Below are positions 18,263 through 27,064 of a stretch of 61,862 nt of DNA, piece after piece (the first letter of the stretch is position 1; each line of letters starts with the position of its first letter). The notes beneath the pieces are model-generated. The model did no database searches, was not told the DNA's origin, and saw nothing but the letters and a program-made list of their open reading frames with translations. The position numbers and the translations under genes were made by a program. This stretch comes from Runella sp. (GTDB lineage: Bacteria; Bacteroidota; Bacteroidia; Cytophagales; Spirosomataceae). The DNA is taken from contig JALQYJ010000039.1 in NCBI GenBank assembly GCA_023254175.1, forward strand, positions 1-61,862, written 5' to 3'.

Positions 18263-18329
18263 GAGCAGAAAGTCGGGTTATGAAATCATTGGTACTGTTA
18301 CATAAAGACTTTCTCCACCTTTGCTTACT

Positions 18330-20057
18330 CTATACGTCCCAGTTACGATAGCTTTGAAACACGTCGCCGTTCTGAATAGGATTGGTACAAATTTCTAATA
18401 GTTTGGGCGCACTGTCTTCTTTTAAAAACGCAGCCCATACCTCCGAAAATGAATTTTGCGAATCGTCTCTCAATGTCAAATACCTCAAGCCAGCATCTTC
18501 GGCTGTATGACGGGCAGAGGTATGATGTCGCGTTTCAAAATATTGCTCCAATTCAGGTTGAGCCGACGGCCCATCTATCAGCCTGAAAATATTCCCTCCG
18601 TTGTTGTTAAAAAGTACAATACGCAGGTTTTTAGGAAGGTGAGGATGCCAAAGTGCATTACGGTCGTAGAAAAACGAAACATCGCCCGTCAACAAAAACA
18701 CCAACTTATCGGTCATCATCGCCGAACCCACGGCCGTGCTTGTGCAACCATCAATCCCACTCGTACCACGATTAGCAAACACTTCGACTTGGGTACTCGC
18801 TCCAACTAAGTTTGCGTAGCGTACAGGCATACTATTCGCCAAATGCAGGACGCAATTTTGGGGCAACGAACGCATGATAGAATCAACCAATGTGAACTCG
18901 TTCCAACGGGTTTCTTGACGAAAAAACTGAGCAAGTTTCCGCTGGGCATGGCGCTCAGCTTGCAACCATTTTTCGCGGTACTGAGCTCGTTCTTCGCTGT
19001 CATCGTCTTGATGAACAAACTGCTGATAATCCATATCCTCCAGCAATTTTTGAAAAAAGTAAGCTGGCTCCACAGGCACCTGCAACGACAAAGTTTGAAA
19101 AGTATCTATCAGTTGCTCAGTCGGTTTGATGTGCCAATGACGCGCAGGAGCCAACTTGCGTAGAAACAGCTTCAGGTTTTTAGAAATAAACGAGTCGCCT
19201 ATGGTAATCAATAAATCGGGCTGTAAATCAGCCAATTGTTCATAGTTCTTTACCCGTAAAAACACATCATGGTGACGTACAAAATCTTCGTCGGCAGGGA
19301 TATTTGAAATAATATCTCCCAAAACAGGTACGCCCATTTCTTCGCTAAACTCCTTCAATACCTTCCACAAAGCCGATTGAGGTGGAAGCTGGCCCACCGC
19401 AATCAGTACGCGAGGGGTATTTTCAAATTCGTTTTGCAAACGGTGCCACGTTTCCGTTGAAAGGGTCGACTGCGTTTCAAGGCGCTCAATCAAACGCACA
19501 TTTCGGTCGTAGGTAATTTTTTCATCAGCCGTAGGATAAAACGGTTCGCGAATCGGCACATTGATGTGCACTGGCCCTTTGGGGTACGCTTGGGAGAGAT
19601 TTATTGCTTCATTGAGCACTCGTTCGATATACCAATTAGTATCAGGATGGGTATAATCCGCAGGAAGTTCAAACGACTTTTTAACATGCTTACCATACAA
19701 CTCATTTTGGTAAATCGTCTGACCATCTTGTTGATGTATCCATTCTTTGGGTCGGTCGGCGGTCAAAATCAGTAATGGAATTTCTTGAAAAAACGCCTCC
19801 ACTACCGCAGGGGCAAGGTCATAAGCCGCACTACCTGAGGTACATACCAAGGCTACCGTTTGGCCGCTGTACTGAGCCATTCCCATTCCTACAAAAGCCG
19901 CTACTCGTTCGTCGGGAATCACTTTTGTTTTTATGCCACGGTGGCGCGCAAACGCCAAGGTAAGCGCTGCACTCCTCGACCCTGGCGAAATCACTACTTG
20001 TTGTACTCCTTTACGAGCGCAGAGTTCGGCTATGTTGTTGATGGACTGAAGTATCAT
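18330..20057 (-). CDS. menD: SEPHCHC synthase (menaquinone biosynthesis)
   Basis: ThDP-dependent enzyme joining 2-oxoglutarate and isochorismate in menaquinone synthesis. At 575 residues it is full length. SPGSRSAALTLAFA and VIPDERVAAFVGMGMAQ (catalytic Glu region) mark the Pyr domain; LTGDVSFFYDRNAL followed by LFNNNGGNIF is the ThDP/Mg site of the PP domain. Its ATG overlaps the stop of the upstream Lrp-type regulator by 4 bases (20054-20057), so the two are co-translated. No other men gene is in the window. Confidence 0.93.
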   Translation of the reverse strand: MILQSINNIAELCARKGVQQVVISPGSRSAALTLAFARHRGIKTKVIPDERVAAFVGMGMAQYSGQTVALVCTSGSAAYDLAPAVVEAFFQEIPLLILTADRPKEWIHQQDGQTIYQNELYGKHVKKSFELPADYTHPDTNWYIERVLNEAINLSQAYPKGPVHINVPIREPFYPTADEKITYDRNVRLIERLETQSTLSTETWHRLQNEFENTPRVLIAVGQLPPQSALWKVLKEFSEEMGVPVLGDIISNIPADEDFVRHHDVFLRVKNYEQLADLQPDLLITIGDSFISKNLKLFLRKLAPARHWHIKPTEQLIDTFQTLSLQVPVEPAYFFQKLLEDMDYQQFVHQDDDSEERAQYREKWLQAERHAQRKLAQFFRQETRWNEFTLVDSIMRSLPQNCVLHLANSMPVRYANLVGASTQVEVFANRGTSGIDGCTSTAVGSAMMTDKLVFLLTGDVSFFYDRNALWHPHLPKNLRIVLFNNNGGNIFRLIDGPSAQPELEQYFETRHHTSARHTAEDAGLRYLTLRDDSQNSFSEVWAAFLKEDSAPKLLEICTNPIQNGDVFQSYRNWDV

Positions 20058-20515
20058 ATAGGTATCGCCGTCGTGCTTTTCACTTCCGACATCACAAAAA
20101 AACTGCTTATGTGCGAAATGGCCTTAAAACTGGCTAATTTTTCTTGGTAAAACGCGTGGTAACTCTCCACGTCCGTTGCTACGATTTTGATGAGGTAATC
20201 AAACGTCCCCGACACGACGCAACATTCTACCACCTCGGGCATTTGAAGCATAGCTTCGTTGAACTCGCGAAAGTTTTCGTGCTGTTGTTTATCGAGGGTT
20301 ACATTACAGTAAACCACCAAGCCTTTGTTTAGTTTCTTACGGTTCAGCAGAGTTACGTATTTTTCAATGACCCCTTCTCGTTCTAACTTCTTGATACGGT
20401 CGTGAACTGGCGTAATGGAAAGGTTAATCTGCCTCGCAATTTCTTTTATGGTGAGCTGGGCATTGGTTTGCAACAGCCTCAAAATCTGCAAATCGGTGTC
20501 GTCAAGATAAACCAT
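20054..20515 (-). CDS. Lrp/AsnC family transcriptional regulator
   Basis: 153 residues from ATG 20515. The N-terminal winged helix-turn-helix (LDDTDLQILRLLQ, ITPVHDRIKKLEREG) is followed by the RAM ligand-binding domain (GTFDYLIKIVATD). It is divergent from ald, the classic arrangement for AldR-type regulators that respond to alanine. Two palindromic AT-rich sites lie in the shared 196-base gap. It is also translationally coupled to menD, which could bring menaquinone synthesis under the same promoter. The start is chosen because MVYLDDTDLQIL matches the family. Confidence 0.9.
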   Translation of the reverse strand: MVYLDDTDLQILRLLQTNAQLTIKEIARQINLSITPVHDRIKKLEREGVIEKYVTLLNRKKLNKGLVVYCNVTLDKQQHENFREFNEAMLQMPEVVECCVVSGTFDYLIKIVATDVESYHAFYQEKLASFKAISHISSFFVMSEVKSTTAIPI

Positions 20516-20569
20516 AATAAAGGGGGGAGAACATTTTTCGTCTTTCAATTAAAATATACTTCAATAATA

Positions 20570-20582
20570 GAAAAATTTTATC
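20570..20582. promoter_or_regulatory. Candidate Lrp-type operator 1 (lrp/ald intergenic)
   Basis: GAAAAATTTTATC is a near-perfect palindrome preceded by TTCAATAATA. A second copy lies 61 bases away with the same preceding sequence (TTCAATAACA), a spacing near six helical turns, as expected for Lrp-family octamers that wrap DNA. Confidence 0.45.
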
Positions 20583-20630
20583 TTTTTTTCTATAAATAAG
20601 TTTTATTTTCTTATTTATTTTTCAATAACA

Positions 20631-20642
20631 GAAAATATTTTC
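20631..20642. promoter_or_regulatory. Candidate Lrp-type operator 2 (GAAAATATTTTC)
   Basis: Perfect 12-bp palindrome eight bases upstream of the ald -7 box, so it would sit between the -33 and -7 elements. It is paired with the site at 20570-20582. Confidence 0.5.
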
Positions 20643-20650
20643 GTTAGCCG

Positions 20651-20658
20651 TAGTTTTG
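20651..20658 (+). promoter_or_regulatory. -7 promoter box (TAGTTTTG) for ald
   Basis: Matches TAnnTTTG, 53 bases upstream of the ald start and just downstream of the palindrome at 20631-20642. Confidence 0.45.
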
Positions 20659-20711
20659 TGTCGTATTCCAAAAATCAACTTTCTAACATCAATTCTAAAC
20701 CATTTACGACA

Positions 20712-21842
20712 ATGATTATCGGCGTACCCAAAGAAATCAAAAACAACGAAAACCGCGTAGCGTTGACTCCCGCAGGAGTAGCAGAATTTCGTAAAAACGG
20801 CCACACTGTTTACGTACAGTCGACGGCAGGGGTAGGAAGTGGATTTGAAGATGCAGAATACGAAAAAGCAGGTGCTACGATTCTTCCAGCGATTGAAGCG
20901 GTGTACGCAATCGCCGAAATGATTGTAAAAGTAAAAGAGCCGATTGCGTCAGAATACGCATTAATTAAAGAAAATCAATTGTTGTTTACGTACTTTCACT
21001 TTGCATCATCAGAACCTCTGACCCATGCCATGATTGAGCGTAACGCAGTATGTTTGGCTTACGAAACCGTAGAAAAAGCAGATCGTTCGTTGCCACTTTT
21101 GGTGCCAATGTCGGAAGTAGCAGGGCGGATGGCGATTCAAGAAGGTGCCAAGTATTTGGAAAAACCAATGGGTGGGCGCGGAATTCTACTCGGCGGTGTT
21201 GCAGGCGTAAAACCTGCCAATGTCTTGATTTTGGGCGGTGGAATTGTAGGGACTCAGGCCGCCAAAATGGCGACAGGATTGGGTGCCAATGTAACAATTG
21301 TGGATGTGAGCTTGAATCGTTTACGCTACTTAGAAGATATACTTCCTGCCAATGCTGATACTGTGATGTCAAACGAATATAATATTCGTCAATTGGTTTC
21401 ACAGTCTGACCTAATCGTCGGAGCAGTGTTAATTCCTGGTGCAAAAGCCCCTCACCTCATCACACGTGATATGCTCTCGTTGATGAAAAAAGGGACGGTG
21501 TTAGTAGACGTAGCCGTTGACCAAGGCGGATGTATTGAAACTTGTGCCCCAACTACACACGAAAATCCAACGTACGAAATCGAAGGTATCGTTCACTATT
21601 GCGTAGCAAACATGCCAGGTGCCGTACCATACACCTCTACCCTTGCTTTGACTAACGCAACACTGCCTTACGCAATTCAGTTAGCCAACAAAGGCTGGCA
21701 AATAGCTTGTGCGCAAAGCGAGGAACTGAAAAAAGGCTTAAACGTCGTTAATGGCAAGATTGTTTACAAAGCCGTTGCCGATGCTTGGGGCTTACAATAC
21801 ACCCCCCTCGAGGAAGTATTAACTCCAGAACTGGTAGGTTAA
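20712..21842 (+). CDS. ald: Alanine dehydrogenase
   Basis: Interconverts L-alanine and pyruvate plus ammonia using NAD. It has 376 residues from ATG 20712; MIIGVPKEIKNNENRVALTP is the canonical start, so an 18-residue upstream extension is rejected. Substrate-site regions KVKEP and TYFHFA and the NAD-binding motif ILGGGIVGTQAAKMA are all present. It is divergent from an Lrp-type regulator and followed by a strong terminator, so it is monocistronic. Likely induced by alanine through the regulator (inference from the arrangement). Confidence 0.95.
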   Translation: MIIGVPKEIKNNENRVALTPAGVAEFRKNGHTVYVQSTAGVGSGFEDAEYEKAGATILPAIEAVYAIAEMIVKVKEPIASEYALIKENQLLFTYFHFASSEPLTHAMIERNAVCLAYETVEKADRSLPLLVPMSEVAGRMAIQEGAKYLEKPMGGRGILLGGVAGVKPANVLILGGGIVGTQAAKMATGLGANVTIVDVSLNRLRYLEDILPANADTVMSNEYNIRQLVSQSDLIVGAVLIPGAKAPHLITRDMLSLMKKGTVLVDVAVDQGGCIETCAPTTHENPTYEIEGIVHYCVANMPGAVPYTSTLALTNATLPYAIQLANKGWQIACAQSEELKKGLNVVNGKIVYKAVADAWGLQYTPLEEVLTPELVG

Positions 21843-21869
21843 TTTTTTATAAATTGAGATTGATGTCTG

Positions 21870-21900
21870 AAAAGGCCGAGCTCTGGTTCGGCCTTTTTTA
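21870..21900 (+). terminator. Rho-independent terminator of ald
   Basis: AAAAGGCCGA (21870-21879) pairs with TTCGGCCTTTTT (from 21887), ending in a T-run. It lies 28 bases past the ald stop. Confidence 0.85.
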
Positions 21901-21930
21901 TTGAAATACAAGGCCAATAACCTTCCCTAT

Positions 21931-21964
21931 AAAAAAACATGGCCCCGCTCCAATGAAACGGGGC
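21931..21964 (-). terminator. Terminator of the MazG-like gene
   Basis: GCCCCG (21942-21947) pairs with CGGGGC (21959-21964). On the minus strand the stem is followed by ATGTTTTTTT, and it lies past the stop at 22031. Confidence 0.7.
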
Positions 21965-22030
21965 TAATACCAAATTACCCTACTCTATTATTGTATTTAA
22001 TTTTTATCAAAATTCACACAGCGATATAAT

Positions 22031-22498
22031 TTAGTACTTTAAGACACCTTCTAAATCGGCAGGTGAGTAAAAAATAGATTTAAGCGTTTTGTTGTCGGAG
22101 GTACGGTACACCAAATATTTGTCTGCATCTTTAACGTAATAACATTCCGTGCCTTTTTCTTGGAAGTGTTGTACAGTTGCCTTGGCTTCTTCTTCGGTGT
22201 TACAAGCCTTGCTCATGTTGGAGCGTTGCACTTCATCAAACAATACTTTGAACTGTTCTCCCAAACCAAATTCAAGTACTGCTCCCGACAATACATACTG
22301 AATATCGGCAAGTGCATCGGCTACTCCAACAATGTCTTTTTCCAAAATAGCCACTTCCAATTCTTTGAGTTCTTCTGCAATAAGCGCAACACGCAATTTA
22401 CAGCGGTCTTCAGAAGGAATTTGGGGAGTAGCAAGAATAGGGTGTTTGAAGGTACGATGAAACTCCGCGACTTGATTGAGACAGTCTAATTTTTCCAT
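22031..22498 (-). CDS. MazG-like nucleoside triphosphate pyrophosphohydrolase
   Basis: 155 residues of the all-alpha NTP-pyrophosphatase superfamily, which hydrolyses nucleoside triphosphates to monophosphates, often house-cleaning non-canonical ones. The metal-binding EExxE motif is in IAEELKELEVAI and the downstream acidic motif in VADALADIQYVL. The C-terminal part (YYVKDADKYLVYRTSDNKTLKS) is an extra domain seen in phage and bacterial members. Its own promoter (TACTTTTG at 22533-22540) and terminator make it a single-gene unit. Confidence 0.82.
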   Translation of the reverse strand: MEKLDCLNQVAEFHRTFKHPILATPQIPSEDRCKLRVALIAEELKELEVAILEKDIVGVADALADIQYVLSGAVLEFGLGEQFKVLFDEVQRSNMSKACNTEEEAKATVQHFQEKGTECYYVKDADKYLVYRTSDNKTLKSIFYSPADLEGVLKY

Positions 22499-22532
22499 AG
22501 TTAGGACTCGTATATTATTGACTAATGTAGCC

Positions 22533-22540
22533 CAAAAGTA
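22533..22540 (-). promoter_or_regulatory. -7 promoter box (TACTTTTG) for the MazG-like gene
   Basis: Minus-strand match to TAnnTTTG, 35 bases upstream of the start. Confidence 0.4.
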
Positions 22541-22713
22541 GCAAAATTTTGGCTAGGGAAGCCTATTTCTGCAAAACCTACTCTACTAACTCGGAAGTTG
22601 CCTGTTGAAATTCACGAAATAAGTACCCGAAAAATGGTTCATTCGTCGAAAAATACAAAGGGGGGGCACAGAAAAATTATACTTAAAGTTGAAAAACAAT
22701 CCCTCAATACCTC

Positions 22714-23448
22714 TTATGATTCGCTTTTTACGGAGCTGGCACCTGAGGTATTAGAACGAACCGAGGCAGTTCCGCGGTAACGTACACTACTTGCCCCACT
22801 TGCTTCTACCTCCATTTTTCCATTGACATTGATACGTACATTACTTGCGCCTGACACATCCAAAAATGCTTCTTTTACGGTAAAATCATACGCTCTAATC
22901 GAAGTAGCCCCCGAAATATCGCCTTCGATGCGGCTGGCGCTCCCCGTCAGGGTAATGCTAGAAGCCCCCGAAACATCCATAACTACCTTCTGCGCTTTTA
23001 CTTGAATGTCCGACTTCGAAGCCCCAGAAATATCTAAATCGAGGTTGCCTAAATCGTTAAAGCCTGTTACTTTCGAGGTGGTTGCTCCTGACAAATCTAA
23101 AGCTTTCAGCGTTGGCATCGAAATAGTTACTACCACTCGCTTACGATTTCGGTTCCAGCCAAACGAGTCTTTGTAACGAATGCGAAGTTTACCCGATGCT
23201 ACATCCGCCTCTAGCTCTTCAAGGTCTTGTTTACGGCCTTCTACTTTCACCGAATAATTTCCTTTGATTACCGATATTTCAAACGCACTCCCTAACGACA
23301 AGCGGTCGAAGTTTTTTAGGTCGTACCTACGCATGATTCGGTTATCATCTTGCCCTGTGGCACGCTCCGACGAAAATGAGCAAGCGATCATGACAAAAGC
23401 ACTTGCTACAAGCGCAAGCATCCATTGATTTCTGAAGATTGTTTTCAT
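22714..23448 (-). CDS. DUF2807 (head GIN domain) exported protein
   Basis: 244 residues from ATG 23448. A hydrophobic N-terminus ends in VMIACSF, a possible lipoprotein cleavage site (Cys). The body is a DUF2807 beta-helix with seven SGA[ST] turns (LSGAT, ISGAS, VSGAS, ISGAT, VSGAS, ASGAS, TSGAS) at roughly 20-residue spacing. Such proteins are common in Bacteroidota; their function is unknown, possibly adhesive or structural on the cell surface. The downstream end lies near 22714 with no clear terminator. The longer upstream extension is rejected as lacking a signal peptide. Confidence 0.82.
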   Translation of the reverse strand: MKTIFRNQWMLALVASAFVMIACSFSSERATGQDDNRIMRRYDLKNFDRLSLGSAFEISVIKGNYSVKVEGRKQDLEELEADVASGKLRIRYKDSFGWNRNRKRVVVTISMPTLKALDLSGATTSKVTGFNDLGNLDLDISGASKSDIQVKAQKVVMDVSGASSITLTGSASRIEGDISGATSIRAYDFTVKEAFLDVSGASNVRINVNGKMEVEASGASSVRYRGTASVRSNTSGASSVKSES

Positions 23449-23531
23449 GTGATTATTAGTACTTTTAAAACGGATTCGTATGGTATTTTTCAATAAGATG
23501 TGCCAAAATGACCCAACGTTGCATTTTAGCT

Positions 23532-23539
23532 CAAAGTTA
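23532..23539 (-). promoter_or_regulatory. -7 promoter box (TAACTTTG) for the DUF2807 gene
   Basis: Minus-strand TAACTTTG fits TAnnTTTG, 84 bases upstream of the start. Confidence 0.35.
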
Positions 23540-23718
23540 TTTTTCGAAAGATATACTACTTTGCCATTTTTCCCGTTTTGTGCACACTTGTGCGTCCTAA
23601 TTAACTATGTACGCAAAGTCGTGGCACAAAAAATGGCAAATTTTTTATCACAATATACTGACTTACAGCTTAGTATCAAATTGATAAATACTTTTTCAAG
23701 TAATTATACGATTCTGAT

Positions 23719-23726
23719 TACTTTTG
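23719..23726 (+). promoter_or_regulatory. -7 promoter box (TACTTTTG) for the sugar isomerase
   Basis: Fits TAnnTTTG, 37 bases upstream of the ATG at 23763. Confidence 0.45.
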
Positions 23727-23762
23727 TAAAAAGTTCAACCTATCAATTTATCCTTTGAACCA

Positions 23763-24629
23763 ATGAACCGTAGAACCTTTCTTCAAAGCACAGCGGGACT
23801 TAGTGCTCTCTCCATGCTCGGGTTAGAAGCCCACCCCAACGCCAAATCTGTAGGATTACAACTCTACACCCTTCGCGAAGACATTCAGAAGCAAGGAATT
23901 GAGAAAATTTTGGCCGAAGTTGCCAAACTTGGTTATAAAAAAGTCGAAAATTTCGGATATAATCAGGGTAAATTTTTTGGTAAAACACCTACCGAATACC
24001 GCAAACTCCTTGATGATAATGGCCTTAAAGCCATCAGCGGCCACTACATGACGGCACGTTCTAACTCGTTTGGGGTGATGGACGGCTTGACCAGAAACTG
24101 GGATAAAGTAATAGAAGATGCCGCTGTGGTTGGACAAGAATACGCTGTAATTGCGTATTTGATTGACAACGAACGCAAGCCAGAAGACTATAAGCAACTT
24201 TTCGACCAGTTGAACAAAGGCTCGGAAGTAGCAAAAAAAGCAGGACTTACCCTTGGCTACCACAACCACGATTTTGAATTTACCCAAAAAATCGATGGCG
24301 AAAAACCGTACGATTTGTTGTTAAAAAACACCAACGTCATCATGGAAGTGGACTTGTATTGGGTAGCCAAAGCAGGCGAAAATGCCAACGAATACTTTTC
24401 AAAATTCCCAGGTCGTTTCCCACTTTGGCACTTAAAAGACATGGCTAAAACCGAAAAGAAAGAGTTTGCGGAAGTAGGCTCAGGAAGTATCGACTTTGGT
24501 GCACTCTTCAAGAATGCAAAAAAAGCAGGTTTAAAGCACTATTTTGTAGAACAAGACGTGTGTCAGCGTCCGCCACTCGAAAGCATCAAAATCAGCATCG
24601 ACAACATCCAAGCCGCGAAGTGGGGATAA
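23763..24629 (+). CDS. Tat-exported sugar phosphate isomerase/epimerase (xylose isomerase-like TIM barrel)
   Basis: 288 residues. Twin-arginine signal NRRTFLQ with a short hydrophobic stretch, then an AP endonuclease 2/xylose isomerase-like barrel. Metal-ligand candidates are in GYHNHDFEF, IMEVDLYW, LWHLKDM and FVEQDVC. The probable role is isomerising or epimerising a sugar in the periplasm, matching the exported oxidoreductases elsewhere in the window; the substrate is unknown. A perfect terminator hairpin follows, shared with the converging ftsI. Confidence 0.86.
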   Translation: MNRRTFLQSTAGLSALSMLGLEAHPNAKSVGLQLYTLREDIQKQGIEKILAEVAKLGYKKVENFGYNQGKFFGKTPTEYRKLLDDNGLKAISGHYMTARSNSFGVMDGLTRNWDKVIEDAAVVGQEYAVIAYLIDNERKPEDYKQLFDQLNKGSEVAKKAGLTLGYHNHDFEFTQKIDGEKPYDLLLKNTNVIMEVDLYWVAKAGENANEYFSKFPGRFPLWHLKDMAKTEKKEFAEVGSGSIDFGALFKNAKKAGLKHYFVEQDVCQRPPLESIKISIDNIQAAKWG

Positions 24630-24683
24630 GTTTTCGGTTTGGTGCTTTTGGTTTCTAAAAACCTCGTAAACGCTCAATATAAC

Positions 24684-24724
24684 AACAAAGCTTGACGAGA
24701 ACATCGCCAAGCTTTGTTATTTAA
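24684..24724. terminator. Terminator between the sugar isomerase and ftsI
   Basis: AACAAAGCTTG (24684-24694) and CAAGCTTTGTT (24708-24718) form an 11-bp perfect stem with a 13-base loop, followed by ATTT. It lies between converging genes, so it may serve both. Confidence 0.75.
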
Positions 24725-24753
24725 AGCGTCATTCGTTCCTCGTCATTCGCCTT

Positions 24754-26952
24754 CTACCTCAGCACCAGCGAATACACTCCGCCTTGGCGCGCATACGAAA
24801 CCACTTTCCCTCGCCCCGAGTATTTAACCTTAAATCCGTGATTTTCGAGCAGGTACAACGCATCTCGTAGCGACATCCCTTTTAAGTTTGGCACTTTTTC
24901 GGGGTCTGTATCACGGTTAGCCCACGCAATTTTGTCACCTTCTTTTTTTGCCTCTACCCAGCCATCAACATTTACGGGCGCCTCAATGTCCATTTCCTCC
25001 GCCACAATACGAATATCATCCGAATGCCCCGCCCGCAGCTGTTTCTGCATTTCTGAAGTTTTGTTTTTTTGCTTCGTCAACGGCGGGTGCATTTTTATGT
25101 CGTAGCCAATAATGCGATCAGCCACTTCTTTAAACACAGGCGCCGCCACACTTCCTGCGTACAACTGCTCCATGCTAAACCCACGCGGACTATCGACCAC
25201 AATGAGACAACTATAACGCGGCTCATCGGCAGGAAAATAACCAATGAATGATGTGTTGTACAAACCAGGCAAATAGCGTCCATTCACCAACTTTTGCACC
25301 GTACCTGTTTTACCCGCGATTTTGTAATGCTCATTTCGGATGTTTGTGGCCGTACCGTGATCAACGACCCCTTCCAAAATCGTACGAGCTTTTTTCAAGG
25401 AAGTTTCGGACGCAATCCGTTCTTCGCTCTTAAACACAGGGTATTCCTGAATAATTTTATCGGCGTCTTTCACTTGCTTCACAATCATGGGGCGTACCCA
25501 ATAACCGTCATTAGCAATGGCATTGTAAAAAGATAACATTTGAAGAGGGGTCAACTCTGACTCGTAGCCATAGCTCATGTACGTCAACGAGGTTTTGCTC
25601 CAGCGTTTATCTGACGGAATTCGAATTCGTGGCGCAGGCTCTCCTTTCATATGAATACCCGTAGGTTCGCGCAAATGAAAGCGTTTCAAGTATCCTACGT
25701 ACTTATCGCCGTGCGCGTAGAAATAATCTTTCATAATAAGATGCACTCCGACGTTTGATGACTTTTCAAACACTTGCTGAGCCGTAATACTTCCGTGACC
25801 CATTTTTTTGGTGTCCCGAATCACCGCCGAACGATATTTAGCTACTCCGTTACCCGTGTGGTACATCTTGCCCAGTGGAAGTCCCTCTTCAAACGCCGCC
25901 AACATTGTAGGCAACTTGAACGTAGAACCTGGGTTACTAAGTCCTGCAAGGGCATAATTATAGGTTTCGCTGTAAGTCGAATCCGACGAACGCGACAAGT
26001 TGGCAATGGCTCGAATTTCGCCCGTTTGCACTTCCATCACAATCACACATCCATACGATGCATTGTAGCGCTCCAACGTATTTCGAAGGGCAGTTTCGGC
26101 AATGTCTTGAAAATTGACATCTATCGTCGTATGTAAATCATAGCCATTGACGGGCTGTACTTTTTCATCGTCGTCGTTGGGCATAAACGTTTGGTCGTCC
26201 AGTACTCGATACAGGCCAATCCCAGGTGTGCCTGCCAAGCGTTGGTCAAAACTAGCCTCTAACCCAAACGACCCGTGTCTGGTCTTTTTATCTAAATCAC
26301 CTACCGTTCGTTCGGCCAATGACCCAAACGGGTTGTAGCGTTCATAAACCACCATAAGTTTTCCGCCACGGCTACGCCCTGTGGTAGCAAATCGACGAAA
26401 AAACGGCCAGCCTTTCCAGGTCCCTTTTACTTTTTTCTTCGTTTTTTTATCATAAACCATCCCTGTAAAAGACTGATTCAGAATAATATTATACTCGCGG
26501 TACGTTATTTTCCGTTTCACAAGGCGAATATTACGATTGCCTTTCTTCTCGTTTTTTTCAAACTCATGACGCGCAAAAACCATCTCTCGGCGGTAGTCTT
26601 CGGCGGTTCGTTGTTTGAAAAAATTGGCCAACAGCGTCGCAACAGAGTCGACACGGCTGTAAAAATAGGTACTGTCCGAAACAGTAGGGTCAATCGATAC
26701 CTCAAAGTAAGGCAATGAAGTCGCCATCAAACTGCCATCGTTAGAATAGATATTTCCGCGCATCGCCTGAATCGTATCAATGTGCACCGTTTTCGACATA
26801 TGCTCAATCCACGGCTTACCTTTATAAGTAGCAAAGTGCTGAATATAGAAAATACGATAAATCACCACTGCTCCCAGTAGAATCAGAACGGATGCCACTA
26901 CCCATGAGCGGCGAGATATATCATCACGAATATTTTTGGGTCGGGAAAGCAT
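24754..26952 (-). CDS. ftsI: Division-specific penicillin-binding protein with PASTA domain
   Basis: Septal peptidoglycan transpeptidase, 732 residues. One N-terminal membrane helix (about 18-38), then the PBP dimerisation domain, then the transpeptidase domain with SxxK in NPGSTFKLPTM (about residue 340), SxN in FEKSSNVGVH (about 397) and KTG in IAGKTGTVQK (about 548). The C-terminus (about 685-732) holds a PASTA-like domain (VPNLKGMSLRDALYLLENHG). It is third in the order rsmH-ftsL-ftsI, but the usual next genes (murE, mraY, murD, ftsW, murG) do not follow: a convergent sugar isomerase gene does. Confidence 0.93.
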   Translation of the reverse strand: MLSRPKNIRDDISRRSWVVASVLILLGAVVIYRIFYIQHFATYKGKPWIEHMSKTVHIDTIQAMRGNIYSNDGSLMATSLPYFEVSIDPTVSDSTYFYSRVDSVATLLANFFKQRTAEDYRREMVFARHEFEKNEKKGNRNIRLVKRKITYREYNIILNQSFTGMVYDKKTKKKVKGTWKGWPFFRRFATTGRSRGGKLMVVYERYNPFGSLAERTVGDLDKKTRHGSFGLEASFDQRLAGTPGIGLYRVLDDQTFMPNDDDEKVQPVNGYDLHTTIDVNFQDIAETALRNTLERYNASYGCVIVMEVQTGEIRAIANLSRSSDSTYSETYNYALAGLSNPGSTFKLPTMLAAFEEGLPLGKMYHTGNGVAKYRSAVIRDTKKMGHGSITAQQVFEKSSNVGVHLIMKDYFYAHGDKYVGYLKRFHLREPTGIHMKGEPAPRIRIPSDKRWSKTSLTYMSYGYESELTPLQMLSFYNAIANDGYWVRPMIVKQVKDADKIIQEYPVFKSEERIASETSLKKARTILEGVVDHGTATNIRNEHYKIAGKTGTVQKLVNGRYLPGLYNTSFIGYFPADEPRYSCLIVVDSPRGFSMEQLYAGSVAAPVFKEVADRIIGYDIKMHPPLTKQKNKTSEMQKQLRAGHSDDIRIVAEEMDIEAPVNVDGWVEAKKEGDKIAWANRDTDPEKVPNLKGMSLRDALYLLENHGFKVKYSGRGKVVSYARQGGVYSLVLR

Positions 26953-27064
26953 AATTTAATCTATTAAAAGGGTAAAGTGGGGAGTAATTAGGAATTGGGA
27001 GGTGAGAATTGGGTACCACAAACCCAAAACAAGAAACCACAAACGGGAAGTTCAGAACCTCAAT

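Noticed and set aside
22598-22780. 60-residue plus-strand frame
   Set aside because: Overlaps the end of the DUF2807 gene on the other strand; no family or start signal.
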